Assembly: GCF_002943525.1 (NCBI RefSeq)
Contig: NZ_CP025394.1
Coordinates: 5,394,001 to 5,458,000 of the forward strand
DNA: 64,000 bases
Source: Kitasatospora sp. MMS16-BH015
Lineage (GTDB): Bacteria; Actinomycetota; Actinomycetes; Streptomycetales; Streptomycetaceae
Reading direction: 5' to 3'
Shown: positions 27,578 to 36,906 of the stretch, piece by piece
Layout: each line of letters opens with the position of its first letter
Position numbering within the stretch: the first letter of the stretch is position 1
Program-made: the position numbers and the translations under genes
Notes under the pieces: model-generated
What the model saw: only the letters and a program-made list of their open reading frames with translations
Databases searched by the model: none
What the model was told of the DNA's origin: nothing

Positions 27578-28864
27578 GTGCCGTCCATTGATGTCGTCGT
27601 CGCCCGCGAGATCCTCGACTCCCGCGGCAACCCCACGGTCGAGGTCGAGGTCGGCCTCGACGACGGCAGCACCGGCCGTGCCGCCGTCCCGTCCGGCGCC
27701 TCCACCGGAGCCTTCGAGGCCCTGGAGCTGCGCGACGGCGACAAGAACCGCTACTTCGGCAAGGGTGTCGAGAAGGCCGTGCTGGCCGTCATCGAGCAGA
27801 TCGGCCCGGAGCTGGTCGGCTACGACGCCACCGAGCAGCGCCTGATCGACCAGGCCATGCTCGACCTGGACGCCACCCCGGACAAGTCCTCGCTCGGCGC
27901 CAACGCGATCCTCGGCGTCTCGCTCGCCGTGGCGCACGCCGCCTCCGAGGCCAGTGACCTGCCGCTGTTCCGCTACCTCGGCGGCCCCAACGCGCACGTG
28001 CTGCCCGTCCCGATGATGAACATCCTCAACGGTGGGTCGCACGCCGACTCCAACGTCGACATCCAGGAGTTCATGATCGCCCCGATCGGCGCGGAGTCCT
28101 TCTCCGAGGCCGTCCGCTGGGGCGTCGAGGTCTACCACACGCTCAAGGGCGTGCTGAAGGAGCGCGGCCTCTCCACCGGCCTGGGCGACGAGGGCGGCTT
28201 CGCGCCGAACCTCGACTCCAACCGCGAGGCCCTCGACCTCATCACCGAGGCCATCAAGAAGGCCGGTTACACCCCGGGCAAGGACGTCGCGCTGGCCCTG
28301 GACGTGGCCGCCTCCGAGTTCCACAAGGACGGCGCCTACCAGTTCGAGGGCAAGGCCCTGTCGGCCGGCGAGCTGATCGACTACTACGCCGACCTGGTCG
28401 CCAACTACCCGCTGGTCTCCATCGAGGACCCGCTGAACGAGGAGGACTGGGACGGCTGGAAGGCCATGACCGACCGCCTCGGCGACAAGGTCCAGCTGGT
28501 CGGCGACGACCTGTTCGTCACCAACCCGGCCCGCCTGGCCCGCGGCATCGAGAGCGGCACCGCCAACTCGATGCTGGTGAAGGTCAACCAGATCGGTTCG
28601 CTGACCGAGACCCTGGACGCCGTCGAGCTGGCCCAGCGCAACGGCTACCGCTGCATGATGTCGCACCGCTCCGGCGAGACCGAGGACGTCACCATCGCCG
28701 ACCTCGCCGTCGCCACCAACTGCGGCCAGATCAAGACCGGCGCCCCGGCCCGCTCCGAGCGCGTCGCCAAGTACAACCAGCTGCTGCGCATCGAGGAGAT
28801 CCTCGACGACGCCGCCGAGTACGCGGGTCGCGGCGCCTTCCCGCGCTTCCGCTACGAGGGCTGA
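27578..28864 (+). CDS. eno: Enolase
   Basis: Enolase interconverts 2-phosphoglycerate and phosphoenolpyruvate in glycolysis. The 428-residue protein is of standard length. It shows SRGNPTVEVEV at the N-terminus, GDEGGFAPN with the acid/base glutamate, magnesium ligands in LALDVAASEF, SIEDPLNEEDW and VGDDLFVTN, and the catalytic lysine K335 in LVKVNQIGSLTET, the family signature. SHRSGETED lies near the C-terminus. It starts with GTG 27578 after AGGAG. Codon use is very strongly G/C-ending, as expected for a highly expressed gene. Confidence 0.98.
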   Translation: MPSIDVVVAREILDSRGNPTVEVEVGLDDGSTGRAAVPSGASTGAFEALELRDGDKNRYFGKGVEKAVLAVIEQIGPELVGYDATEQRLIDQAMLDLDATPDKSSLGANAILGVSLAVAHAASEASDLPLFRYLGGPNAHVLPVPMMNILNGGSHADSNVDIQEFMIAPIGAESFSEAVRWGVEVYHTLKGVLKERGLSTGLGDEGGFAPNLDSNREALDLITEAIKKAGYTPGKDVALALDVAASEFHKDGAYQFEGKALSAGELIDYYADLVANYPLVSIEDPLNEEDWDGWKAMTDRLGDKVQLVGDDLFVTNPARLARGIESGTANSMLVKVNQIGSLTETLDAVELAQRNGYRCMMSHRSGETEDVTIADLAVATNCGQIKTGAPARSERVAKYNQLLRIEEILDDAAEYAGRGAFPRFRYEG

Positions 28865-28881
28865 TCACCCGAGCACGCCTG

Positions 28882-28929
28882 ACCGGTGCCCCGGCGCTCA
28901 CCCCGTAGGGTGGGGGCCGGGGCACCGGT
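28882..28929 (+). terminator. Hairpin after eno
   Basis: A perfect 13-bp inverted repeat, ACCGGTGCCCCGG (28882-28894) with its complement at 28917-28929, lies between eno and the FtsB-like gene. It may partly reduce read-through so the downstream genes are expressed at a lower level than eno. Confidence 0.7.
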
Positions 28930-28952
28930 GCGACTGGAGGAGGGGCGACGAG

Positions 28953-29393
28953 ATGGCCAAGTGGAGGATCCCGGGTCTGGTGGCGCGCCCGCGCTTCACC
29001 AGCCGCGCGACCGTGCTGGTGCTCGTGCTCTGCTCCCTGGTCGCGATCCTCGCCTACCCGACCCGGCAGTTCATCGCGCAGCGGTCCCAGATCGCCGCCC
29101 AGCGCGCCAAGGCCGAGCAGGCCCGGCAGCAGGTCGACGCGCTGAGCCGCGAGCGGGCCCGCTGGCAGGACCCGGCGTACGTGCGCACCCAGGCCCGGGA
29201 GCGGCTGCACTACGCGCTGCCCGGCGAGACCTCCTTCGTCTCGGTCGACCCCACCCCCGCCGCGAAGTCCGGCGCCGCGCCGGCCGCGAAGGCCAAGGCC
29301 GCCGCCCAGCCCTGGTACACCAGCGTCTGGGAGTCGGTCGACGAGGCCGACGCCGCCCAGGCCCGCCCCACCCCCGCCCCTGCCCCCCGCTAG
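28953..29393 (+). CDS. FtsB/DivIC-type septum formation protein
   Basis: A bitopic division protein of 146 residues. A short cytoplasmic basic segment leads into one membrane helix (~20-38, VLVLVLCSLVAILAY), then a coiled coil outside the membrane (AQRSQIAAQRAKAEQARQQV) and the family motif DPAYVRTQARERLHYALPGE. The tail is Ala/Lys/Pro-rich. FtsB/DivIC proteins join FtsL and FtsQ/DivIB at the septum. GGAGGAGGGG precedes ATG 28953. It heads a compact group with the DUF501 and Ppx/GppA genes, the order usual in streptomycetes. Confidence 0.9.
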   Translation: MAKWRIPGLVARPRFTSRATVLVLVLCSLVAILAYPTRQFIAQRSQIAAQRAKAEQARQQVDALSRERARWQDPAYVRTQARERLHYALPGETSFVSVDPTPAAKSGAAPAAKAKAAAQPWYTSVWESVDEADAAQARPTPAPAPR

Positions 29394-29407
29394 AGACAGC
29401 TCCCGCC

Positions 29408-30049
29408 ATGACCTCTGAGAACACCGCCCCCGACGTCGCCGACCAGGACGTGGCGGCCATCGCCGCCCAGCTCGGCCGGGTGCCGCGCGGCCTGCGCGGC
29501 GTCGCCCACCGCTGCCCCTGCGGCAACCCCGACGTGGTCGAGACCGCGCCCCGGCTGCCCGACGGCACGCCCTTCCCGACGCTCTACTACCTGACCTGCC
29601 CCAAGGCCGCCTCGCTGATCGGCACCCTGGAGGCCGACGGCGTGATGAAGGAGCAGACCGCCCGGCTGGCCGAGGACCCGGAGCTGGCCGCCGCGTACCA
29701 GAAGGCGCACGAGGACTACATCGCCCGCCGCGACGCCATCGAGGTGCTGGAGGGCTTCCCGAGCGCCGGTGGCATGCCGGACCGGGTGAAGTGCCTGCAC
29801 GTGCTGGTCGGCCACTCGCTGGCCGCCGGCGAGGGCGTCAACCCGCTCGGCGACGAGGCGATCGGGATGCTGGAGGACTGGTGGGCCAAGGGCCCCTGCG
29901 TCAGCCCCGAGGCCGTGGCCGAGCACCTGGCCAAGGTCGAGGCCGACCGGGCCGCGGACACCGACCACGCGGCCGTGATCGCCGCGAAGGAACAGCTGAC
30001 GGCCGAGCGCGCCGAGAAGAAGCGGCTGGCCGAGGAGGAGGGGCAGTGA
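29408..30049 (+). CDS. DUF501 family protein
   Basis: A 213-residue cytoplasmic protein of an actinobacterial family with unknown function. The conserved parts visible are LGRVPRGLRGVAHRCPCGNP with a paired-cysteine CPCG, then PTLYYLTCPKAASLIGTLEADG, and later GMPDRVKCLHVLVGHSLAAG with NPLGDEA. These cysteines and histidines could bind a metal, but that is only a suggestion. A charged C-terminal helix (AEKKRLAEEEGQ) follows. It starts 14 bases after the FtsB-like stop and its own stop overlaps the next start, so the three are very probably an operon. Confidence 0.88.
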   Translation: MTSENTAPDVADQDVAAIAAQLGRVPRGLRGVAHRCPCGNPDVVETAPRLPDGTPFPTLYYLTCPKAASLIGTLEADGVMKEQTARLAEDPELAAAYQKAHEDYIARRDAIEVLEGFPSAGGMPDRVKCLHVLVGHSLAAGEGVNPLGDEAIGMLEDWWAKGPCVSPEAVAEHLAKVEADRAADTDHAAVIAAKEQLTAERAEKKRLAEEEGQ

Positions 30050-30993
30050 CCACCACCCGGGTCGCCGCGATCGACTGCGGCACCAACTCGATCCGCCTGC
30101 TCGTCGCGGACCTGGACCTCGCCACGGGCACCGTGACGGACCTGGACCGACGGATGGTCATCAACCGGCTGGGCCAGGGGGTCGACAAGACCGGCCGGCT
30201 GCACCCGGACGCGCTGGCGCGCACCTTCGAGGCCTGCCGCACCTACGCCCAGGTGATCTCCTCCTACGGTGTCGGCTCGGACCGGATCCGGCTGGTCGCC
30301 ACCTCCGCCTCGCGGGACGCCGAGAACGCCTCGGAGTTCACCCAGGGGGTCAAGGAGATCCTGGGCGTGGAGCCCGAGGTGGTCAGCGGCGAGGAGGAGG
30401 CCCACCTCTCCTTCGTCGGCGCCACCAAGGAGCTCTCCGGCGAGGCCGTCCGCCCGCCCTACCTGGTCTTCGACCTCGGTGGCGGCTCCACCGAGTTCGT
30501 CCGGGGCAGCAGCGACGTGGCGGCGGCCCGCTCGGTGGACATCGGCTGTGTCCGGCTGACGGAGCGCCACTTCGGCGGCACCGAGCTGCCCACCCCGGCC
30601 CAGGTCGAGGCCGCCCGGGCCGACGTGCGGGCCGCGCTCGACCTGGCGGCCGAGACGGTCGACCTGACCAGCCCGGCCACCCTGGTCGGCCTGGCGGGCA
30701 CCGTCACCACGGTCGCGGGCATCGCCCTCGACCTTCCCGCGTACGACTCCGAGGCCGTGCACCACTCCCGCATCCCGCTGGCCTCGGTGCGCGCCGTCAC
30801 CGAGCGCCTGCTGGCCGCCTCGCACGCGGAGCGGGCGGCCATCCCCGTCATGCACCCGGGCCGGGTGGACGTGATCGCGGCGGGCGCCGTGGTGCTGCTG
30901 GAGATCATGGAGCGCACCGGCGCGAGCGAGGTCGTGGTGAGCGAGCACGACATCCTCGACGGCATCGCCTGGAGCCTGGTCCAGGCCCGCTGA
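30046..30993 (+). CDS. Exopolyphosphatase / pppGpp phosphatase (Ppx/GppA family)
   Basis: A 315-residue member of the actin-like ASKHA superfamily that cleaves polyphosphate or the gamma phosphate of pppGpp. Phosphate-binding motifs are VAAIDCGTNSIRLLVAD at the N-terminus and LVFDLGGGSTEFVRG in the middle, with VATSASRDAENASEF and SGEEEAHLSF between and GLAGTVTTVAGIAL after. The GTG start overlaps the DUF501 stop by four bases, showing translational coupling. It lacks the long C-terminal extension of E. coli Ppx, as is normal for the short actinobacterial form. Polyphosphate is the likelier substrate. Confidence 0.92.
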   Translation: MTTTRVAAIDCGTNSIRLLVADLDLATGTVTDLDRRMVINRLGQGVDKTGRLHPDALARTFEACRTYAQVISSYGVGSDRIRLVATSASRDAENASEFTQGVKEILGVEPEVVSGEEEAHLSFVGATKELSGEAVRPPYLVFDLGGGSTEFVRGSSDVAAARSVDIGCVRLTERHFGGTELPTPAQVEAARADVRAALDLAAETVDLTSPATLVGLAGTVTTVAGIALDLPAYDSEAVHHSRIPLASVRAVTERLLAASHAERAAIPVMHPGRVDVIAAGAVVLLEIMERTGASEVVVSEHDILDGIAWSLVQAR

Positions 30994-31022
30994 ACCCCGC
31001 ACGGGCCCGGCCCGCCGCACCC

Positions 31023-31060
31023 GCACCCCGAGGTGGTTTCGCCCCACTTCGGGGTGCTTT
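31023..31060 (+). terminator. Terminator after the Ppx/GppA gene
   Basis: A strong hairpin, GCACCCCGA (31023-31031) with TCGGGGTGC (31049-31057) and an inner GTGG/CCAC pair, is followed by TTT. It closes the FtsB-like/DUF501/Ppx operon 30 bp after the stop. Confidence 0.85.
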
Positions 31061-31080
31061 CTGCCCTCGGGGACTCGATC

Positions 31081-31112
31081 TTGGGAAGAAACTTCGTGAA
31101 TTTCTTCACATG
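31081..31112 (+). promoter_or_regulatory. Rex-like operator in the long ndh upstream region
   Basis: The inverted repeat GTGAA-TTTC-TTCAC at 31096-31109 matches the redox-sensing repressor Rex consensus (TTGTGAAnnnnTTCACAA) in its core and spacing. A plausible -35 TTGGGA (31081-31086) and -10 TCACAT (31106-31111) overlap it. It lies 340 bp before ndh, whose immediate upstream GGATACT could also be a -10 for a leaderless transcript. The ndh gene is a known member of the Rex regulon in streptomycetes. The remaining ~330 bp (31113-31448) have no supported gene. Confidence 0.65.
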
Positions 31113-31448
31113 GAGATCCAGTCTTTCGTCGCACTCTGGTGAGCGCTCCGTCCGATATGCGGCACCGAAGGTGACGTTCCGCCCTCGCCCCTTGGATCGC
31201 AGGTGAGGGCCCGGGGCGGGCGGTGGATTCGAAATGTTTCGAGGGAACCGGGGCGGCAGAAGGATCGTTGCTGCTCAGCGTGGGGATGCCTGCCCGAGTG
31301 CCCCTGGGGGGCTGTCGGGGGGCTGCCGGGGCGGGGGTGGCACTCCTCCGGCCCCGGTCGTGTGGCCGCGCAGTGTAGCAGAGGGTGTCCAGCGTCATGT
31401 GACGGGCCTCACGAAAGTGCGGCCGGACGGTGCTGGATACTTTCCGAT

Positions 31449-32813
31449 ATGAGCACCACGGAGCGTCCTCGCATCCTCATTGTCGGCGGTGGTTACGTCG
31501 GCCTGTATGCCGCGATGCGCATCCTCAAGAAGATGCGCTACGGCGAAGCGACCGTCACGGTCGTGGACCCGCGGTCGTACATGACGTACCTGCCCTTCCT
31601 TCCCGAGGCGGCCGGCGGCAACGTCGCGCCCCGCAACCTCGTCGCGCCCCTGCGCAGCGCCCTCAAGAAGGCGGAGGTGCTCACCGGTGCGGTCACCGGT
31701 GTGGACCACGCCCGCAAGGTCGCCACCATCGCGCCCGCGGCCGGCGACCCCTACGAGCTGTCCTTCGACTACCTGGTCGTCGCCACCGGCTCGGTCTCCC
31801 GCACCTTCCCGATCCCCGGCCTGGCCGAGCACGGCATCGGCATGAAGTCGGTCGAAGAGGCGATCAGCCTCCGCAACCACGTCATGGCGCAGCTGGACAA
31901 GGCCGAGTCGACCGCCGACCCGGAGGTGCGCCGCAAGGCCCTCACCTTCGTGGTCATCGGTGGCGGCTTCGCCGGCATCGAGACGGTCGCCGAGATCGAG
32001 GACATGGCCCGCGACGCGGCCAAGCTCTACAAGACCGTCAGCCGTGACGACATGCGCTTCATCGTGGTGGAGGCGGCCAACCGCATCCTCCCCGAGATGG
32101 GCCCGGACCTCGGTCTGTGGACCAAGGAGAAGCTCGAAGAGCGCAACATCGAGATCTACATCGAGACCTCGATGGACTCCTGCGTCGACCAGCACGTGGT
32201 GCTGAAGAACGGCATCGAGGTCGACGCCTCCACCATCGTGTGGACGGCCGGCGTCAAGCCGAACCCGGTGCTGGCCAACTTCGGCCTCCCGCTGGGCCCG
32301 CGCGGCCACGTGGACACCGCCCCGACCCTCCAGGTCCAGGGCTTCGACTACGTCTGGTCGGCCGGCGACAACGCCCAGGTGCCTGACCTCGCCGCCGGCG
32401 AGGGCGCCTGGTGCCCGCCGAACGCCCAGCACGCCTGCCGCCAGGCGGTCGTCCTCGGTGACAACGTCATCTCCGGCATGCGGGGCTTCCCGCAGAAGGA
32501 GTACAAGCACAAGAACCTCGGTGCGGTCGCCGGTCTCGGCCTGCACAAGGGCGTGGCGATCCTCTTCGGCAAGTACAAGCTGAAGGGCCGTCCGGCCTGG
32601 TGGTTCCACCGCCTGTACCACGGCGCCATGGTCCCGACCATGAACCGCAAGATCCGGGTCTTCACCGACTGGACCCTCGCGATGTTCCTCAAGCGCGAGT
32701 CCGTCGGCCTGGTCCAGATGGAGAACCCGTTCAAGGAGTTCCAGGACGCGGCCGGTCCGGCGCCGAAGCCGGTCGAGGCCGCCGCTCCCGCCAAGGAGCT
32801 CGCCAGCAAGTAG
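31449..32813 (+). CDS. ndh: Type II NADH dehydrogenase (NDH-2)
   Basis: A membrane-associated, non-proton-pumping FAD enzyme that passes electrons from NADH to menaquinone. It has 454 residues. FAD-binding ILIVGGGYVGLYAAMRILKK is at the N-terminus, the NADH-binding FVVIGGGFAGIETVAEIEDM near the middle, and VWSAGDNAQVPD is the second FAD motif. The C-terminal ~100 residues, with GRPAWWFHRLYHGAMVP and an amphipathic helix, should bind the membrane. ATG 31449 follows GATACTTTCCGAT with no ribosome site, consistent with a leaderless message. Upstream there is a Rex-like operator, so expression should rise when NADH is high. Confidence 0.94.
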   Translation: MSTTERPRILIVGGGYVGLYAAMRILKKMRYGEATVTVVDPRSYMTYLPFLPEAAGGNVAPRNLVAPLRSALKKAEVLTGAVTGVDHARKVATIAPAAGDPYELSFDYLVVATGSVSRTFPIPGLAEHGIGMKSVEEAISLRNHVMAQLDKAESTADPEVRRKALTFVVIGGGFAGIETVAEIEDMARDAAKLYKTVSRDDMRFIVVEAANRILPEMGPDLGLWTKEKLEERNIEIYIETSMDSCVDQHVVLKNGIEVDASTIVWTAGVKPNPVLANFGLPLGPRGHVDTAPTLQVQGFDYVWSAGDNAQVPDLAAGEGAWCPPNAQHACRQAVVLGDNVISGMRGFPQKEYKHKNLGAVAGLGLHKGVAILFGKYKLKGRPAWWFHRLYHGAMVPTMNRKIRVFTDWTLAMFLKRESVGLVQMENPFKEFQDAAGPAPKPVEAAAPAKELASK

Positions 32814-32956
32814 GAACGACGACCTGGGCCTTGGTGTGGGAACACCGGGGCATATGAGTCGGAGGCTCTCCGCCCGGCAGCGTTGCCGGACCACGACCTC
32901 CGTGGTGCTCAGCCGGCCAGTGCGACCGGGCGGAGTACAGAACGAGAAGTTCCCAA

Positions 32957-33008
32957 GCGAAGGCCCCGGCCCTCCCCCTCGTAGAAGGGGGAGGGCCGGG
33001 GCCTTCGC
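32957..33008. terminator. Bidirectional terminator between ndh and ABC permease
   Basis: A perfect 23-bp inverted repeat, left arm 32957-32979 and right arm 32986-33008, with a 6-base loop. It lies between the convergent ndh and ABC permease genes and is among the strongest hairpins in the window. Confidence 0.9.
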
Positions 33009-33039
33009 CGTGCGGCAGGGGAACCGCACGGCCCTCGGG

Positions 33040-35598
33040 TCAGTCGGTCTTGATGCTGTCGAGGATGTCCAGCTTGGCGGCCCGGCGGGCGGGCCACAGG
33101 GCCGCCACGAAGCCGACCAGGCCGGCCAGGGCCAGGAAGAGCGCGAGCTTGCCGTAGGGCAGCACGGTGGTCAGACCGGTGAGGCTGTCCTTGAGGGTGC
33201 CGTTGACCGCCCAGGCACAGAAGCAGCCGAGGGCCACGCCGATCGCCGCACCGAAGAGCGAGATCACCACCGACTCCAGCCGGACCATCCGCTTGACGCC
33301 GCTGCGGTCGAGACCGATCGCGCGCAGCATGCCGATCTCGCGCTTGCGCTCGAAGACGGACATCGCCAGCGTGTTGATCACGCCGAGCACGGCGACCAGG
33401 ACGGACATCGCCAGCAGGCCGTACATCATGTTCAGCGCGAAGGTGATGATCTGGTTGAACTCGTCGCGGATCTCCTGCTTGGTCTTGACCTGGACCACCG
33501 GGTTGTTGCCGGTGGCGTCCATGATCGACTGCTGGAGGGCGGCGGAGGTGCCGTTGGTGCCGAGCACCATCACCTCGCGGATCTCGGCCTCCGGATCCAG
33601 CTTCTGCACCTGGGCGTTGGAGACCAGGACCGGGGCGAGCATCGCGTTGTCCCGGTAGACGCCGCCGACGGTCAGCGCACCCTTGGAGCCGCCGTAGGCG
33701 TCGATCTTCAGGGCGGAGCCGACGGCCAGGCCGTGGCTCTTGGCGAACGCGTCGCTGATCAGGGCCTGGCCCTGGCCGAGGGCGGCCAGCGAACCGGTGG
33801 TCAGCTCGGGCTTGAGCAGGCGACCGGCGCTGTCGGCGTCGATGCCGTTGACCGAGCCGGAGGTGCCGTTGACGTCCCAGTAGACCTCGTTGAACGGGCT
33901 GGCGGCGGCCACCCCGGGGGCCTTGGCGATCTTCGCCGCCATCTCCGGCGTCATCGTCATGCCGTTGGCCATCTTGACGTCGTAGTCGGCGGACATCGCG
34001 CTGGTGACGGCCTTGTCGACCGCCCCGCCGACCGAGGCACCGAGCACGGTGAGCGCGCTGACCAGCGTCAGACCGATGGTGAGGGCGGCGGCGGTGGCGG
34101 CGGTGCGGCGCGGGTTGCGCACCGCGTTCTGCCGGGCGAGCTTGCCGGGGGTGCCGGCCAGCTTGGCCAGCAGCGGGCCGACCAGCGCGATCACCGGGCG
34201 GGAGAGCAGCGGCAGCAGGACGAACACGCCGATCAGGGCCAGGCCGGCGCCGAGGCCGACCGCCGTCCGGCCGTCCTTGCCCATGCCGGCGCCCATCGCG
34301 ATCAGCGCGCCGCCGCCACCGGCGATCAGGAAGCCGATGATGTTGCGGACCAGCAGGCCCTTCTGGGTGGCCGGCTGGTCGCCGCTGCTCATCGCGGCCA
34401 CCGGGGCGATCCGGGAGGCGCGCACGGCGGGCAGCACGGCGGAGAGCACGGTGACCAGGACGCCGACCACCGGGGCGACGATCAGCGCGGTGGGGGAGAC
34501 CACCAGGTCACCGGTGGGCATGCCCGGGTTGAGCCCGTGCACCAGGGCCTGCATGCCCGCGCCGATGCCGATGCCCGCGAGCAGACCGGCCACCGAGGCC
34601 AGCAGACCGATCAGCAGGGCCTCCACCAGCACCGAGTTGGTGACCTGGCGGCGGCTGGCGCCGACCGCGCGGAGCAGGGCCAGCTCCTTCGTCCGCTGGG
34701 CGATCAGCATGGTGAAGGTGTTGGCGATGATGAAGATGCCGACGAAGAGCGAGATGCCGGCGAAGGCCAGCAACATGGTCTTCATCGCGTCGGTGCTGCG
34801 GGCGATCATCTGGGTCTGGTCGTCGGTCAGCTGCTTGCCGGTCTGCACCGTGAACTGGTGGTCGTTACTCGGCAGCTTGGTGATCACCGCGTCCTGGAGG
34901 GCCTGCTCGGTGACCCCGGGCTTGGCCTTGACCGCGATGCTGCTGAACTGACCGGGCGACAGCAGCTGCTGCTGGGCCGTGGCGGTGTCGAGCAGGGTGA
35001 GCGAGGCGCCGGTGCTCACCTGCGGGTCGTCGGTGGTGAAGACGCCGGTGAGCACCGAGTCGGTGGCGGGGCCGGTGTTGGCGGTGCGCACCTTGTCGCC
35101 GACCTTGTACCCGCCGGTGGCGGCCGTCTCCTTGTCGAGGGCGATCTCGCCGGCCTTGGCCGGGCCGCGGCCCTCGACCATCGGGTACCGGGGGTCCTTG
35201 CCGGAGGCGTCCGGCGAGAAGTTGGTGGCCTGGGCCGACCAGGCCTCACCGATCAGCTTGCCCTTGCGGTCGGCGACGCCGGTGAAGCCGGTGACCACGC
35301 CGCGGGCGTCCTCGGTGCCCGGCAGGGCGGCTATCGCGGCCACCGTCTGGTCGGTGAGCTTGGCGGTGCTGCGCTGGCCCTTGTCCTTGGCGGAGGCCCT
35401 GGCCCCGGCCGAGTAGTCGTTGACCTGGACGGAGACGTCGGTGAAGCTCTTGGCGTAGCTGTTCTTCATGGCCTGGCCGAGCGTGTCGGAGAAGACCATG
35501 GTGCCCGCCACGAAGGCGGTGCCGAGCATGATGGCGAGCGCCGTCATGAGCAGGCGGCCCTTGTGGGCCAGCACGTTGCGCAGTGCGGTGCGATGCAT
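33040..35598 (-). CDS. ABC transporter permease with two FtsX-like domains
   Basis: A large MacB/FtsX-type permease of 852 residues. The N-terminus has MHRTALRNVLAHKGRLL and a first membrane helix (~15-36). An outer domain follows, then three helices (~270-420) with FVGIFIIANTFTMLIAQRTKELALLRAVGA, the hallmark FtsX motif, duplicated near the C-terminus as VLVAVLGVINTLAMSVFERKREIGMLRAIG. Such duplicated permeases work with a LolD/MacB-like ATPase, encoded 75 bp upstream, as mechanotransmission systems that export peptides, lipoproteins or antibiotics. ATG 35598 has only a modest AGGACA ribosome site. The substrate is unknown. Confidence 0.93.
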   Translation of the reverse strand: MHRTALRNVLAHKGRLLMTALAIMLGTAFVAGTMVFSDTLGQAMKNSYAKSFTDVSVQVNDYSAGARASAKDKGQRSTAKLTDQTVAAIAALPGTEDARGVVTGFTGVADRKGKLIGEAWSAQATNFSPDASGKDPRYPMVEGRGPAKAGEIALDKETAATGGYKVGDKVRTANTGPATDSVLTGVFTTDDPQVSTGASLTLLDTATAQQQLLSPGQFSSIAVKAKPGVTEQALQDAVITKLPSNDHQFTVQTGKQLTDDQTQMIARSTDAMKTMLLAFAGISLFVGIFIIANTFTMLIAQRTKELALLRAVGASRRQVTNSVLVEALLIGLLASVAGLLAGIGIGAGMQALVHGLNPGMPTGDLVVSPTALIVAPVVGVLVTVLSAVLPAVRASRIAPVAAMSSGDQPATQKGLLVRNIIGFLIAGGGGALIAMGAGMGKDGRTAVGLGAGLALIGVFVLLPLLSRPVIALVGPLLAKLAGTPGKLARQNAVRNPRRTAATAAALTIGLTLVSALTVLGASVGGAVDKAVTSAMSADYDVKMANGMTMTPEMAAKIAKAPGVAAASPFNEVYWDVNGTSGSVNGIDADSAGRLLKPELTTGSLAALGQGQALISDAFAKSHGLAVGSALKIDAYGGSKGALTVGGVYRDNAMLAPVLVSNAQVQKLDPEAEIREVMVLGTNGTSAALQQSIMDATGNNPVVQVKTKQEIRDEFNQIITFALNMMYGLLAMSVLVAVLGVINTLAMSVFERKREIGMLRAIGLDRSGVKRMVRLESVVISLFGAAIGVALGCFCAWAVNGTLKDSLTGLTTVLPYGKLALFLALAGLVGFVAALWPARRAAKLDILDSIKTD

Positions 35599-35673
35599 GG
35601 GGTGTGTCCTGGAGGTCGGATCGGGCGGCGGCTGGTGGGCGGGGCGTGCCGTGGCGGCCCCTTCAACGGCCCG

Positions 35674-36447
35674 TCAGCTGGTGCGGCCCTTGGCGTCGAA
35701 GCGGCGCATGCGGTCCAGGACGCTGTCGGCGGTGGGGCTGAGCAGCTCGTCCACGACGCGGCCGTCGGCGAGGAAGATCACGCGGTCCGCGTAGGAGGCG
35801 GCCACCGGGTCGTGGGTGACCATCACGACCGTCTGGCCGAGCTCGCGGACCGAGTTGCGCAGGAAGGAGAGGATCTCGGCGCCCGAGCGGGAGTCGAGGT
35901 TGCCGGTGGGCTCGTCGGCGAAGACGATGTCGGGCTTGCTCGCCAGGGCCCGGGCGCAGGCCACGCGCTGCTGCTGACCACCGGAGAGCTGGCTGGGGCG
36001 GTGCGAGAGTCGGCCGGAGAGGCCGACCGTGTCGACCACCCGGTCGAGCCAGGCGCGGTCGACCTTGCGACCGGCGATGTCCATCGGGAGGGTGATGTTC
36101 TCCAGGGCCGTCAGGGTGGGCAGCAGGTTGAACGCCTGGAAGATGAAGCCGATGTGGTCGCGGCGCAGCTTGGTGAGCTGCTTGTCCTTGAGCCCGACCA
36201 GCTCGGTGTCGCCGATCATCGAGGAGCCGGAGGAGACCGTGTCCAGCCCGGCCATGCAGTGCATCAGCGTGGACTTGCCGGAGCCCGAGGGCCCCATGAT
36301 CGCGGTGAACTGCCCCTGCGGGAACACCACGGAGACGTCGTCCAGCGCGACGACCCGCGTCTCGCCCTCGCCGTAGACCTTGTGCAGGCCGGCTGCGCGG
36401 GCGGCCGCCTGGCCGGTGTGGACGGCGGACGCGGTCGTCGTGCTCAC
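35674..36447 (-). CDS. ABC transporter ATPase (MacB/LolD type)
   Basis: A 257-residue ATP-binding subunit. Walker A is GPSGSGKST (52-60), the signature is LSGGQQQRVACARAL, Walker B runs IVFADEPTGNLD, and the H-loop is VMVTHDPVAAS. The sequence LHKVYGEGETRVVALDDVSV places it in the MacB/LolD/BceA group that pairs with FtsX-like permeases. The GTG start at 36447 is set by AGGAG five bases upstream; longer in-frame extensions lack support. It is followed by its permease after 75 bp and certainly forms a complex with it. No sensor kinase pair of Bce type is adjacent. Confidence 0.95.
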   Translation of the reverse strand: MSTTTASAVHTGQAAARAAGLHKVYGEGETRVVALDDVSVVFPQGQFTAIMGPSGSGKSTLMHCMAGLDTVSSGSSMIGDTELVGLKDKQLTKLRRDHIGFIFQAFNLLPTLTALENITLPMDIAGRKVDRAWLDRVVDTVGLSGRLSHRPSQLSGGQQQRVACARALASKPDIVFADEPTGNLDSRSGAEILSFLRNSVRELGQTVVMVTHDPVAASYADRVIFLADGRVVDELLSPTADSVLDRMRRFDAKGRTS

Positions 36448-36906
36448 GGGGACTCCTGTGGGTCGGGGGCCGGGCCGCCGGGGGCGGCCGACCGGTGAAG
36501 TTGGCCGATCGGTGCGCACGGCACCGACCGTGTGACCATCCTCCTTCGCGCGATTGTCCGATTCGTCGCTCCGGCGGACGGTTGCCGTCACCGCCCCTGG
36601 ACGTATCCGCGCGGTGTCCTCTCCTCCTCCGGTATGACACCGACCCTGAGGAGGGGCGTCGGACGGGTACCGGTCGGGTGCCGGTCGGGTGCCGGCACCA
36701 AGTGGAATGCGGGCTACCGCGAAGGGTGCTGTCTCGAAAAAGTTCCCGCCGTGGCCGAATCACGGACAGTTCGTCAGATGGCAAGCAAACATGACAACTT
36801 CCCTGGCTGGGAACATGCGGAAGGGGGAGTCGGGCGACTACTCTCAGGGGTGGCTCGAGAGGGCCGGAAGCCCCCCTGGCCCTAGGCCCGGGGCATGTCG
36901 AGTACG
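36448..36906. promoter_or_regulatory. 459-bp region between ABC transporter and bldA
   Basis: No gene is supported. It must hold the divergent promoters of the ABC transporter (leftward) and the tRNA gene (rightward). A triple GGTCGGGTGCC repeat appears at 36668-36700. A TACTCT at 36838-36843 could be a -10 for the tRNA. The stretch 36720-36800 is the least GC-rich part. Confidence 0.4.

Noticed and set aside
32836..36498. A 1220-codon plus-strand frame over the ABC transporter genes
   Set aside because: Shadow of the two minus-strand ABC genes, which have Walker, signature and FtsX motifs.
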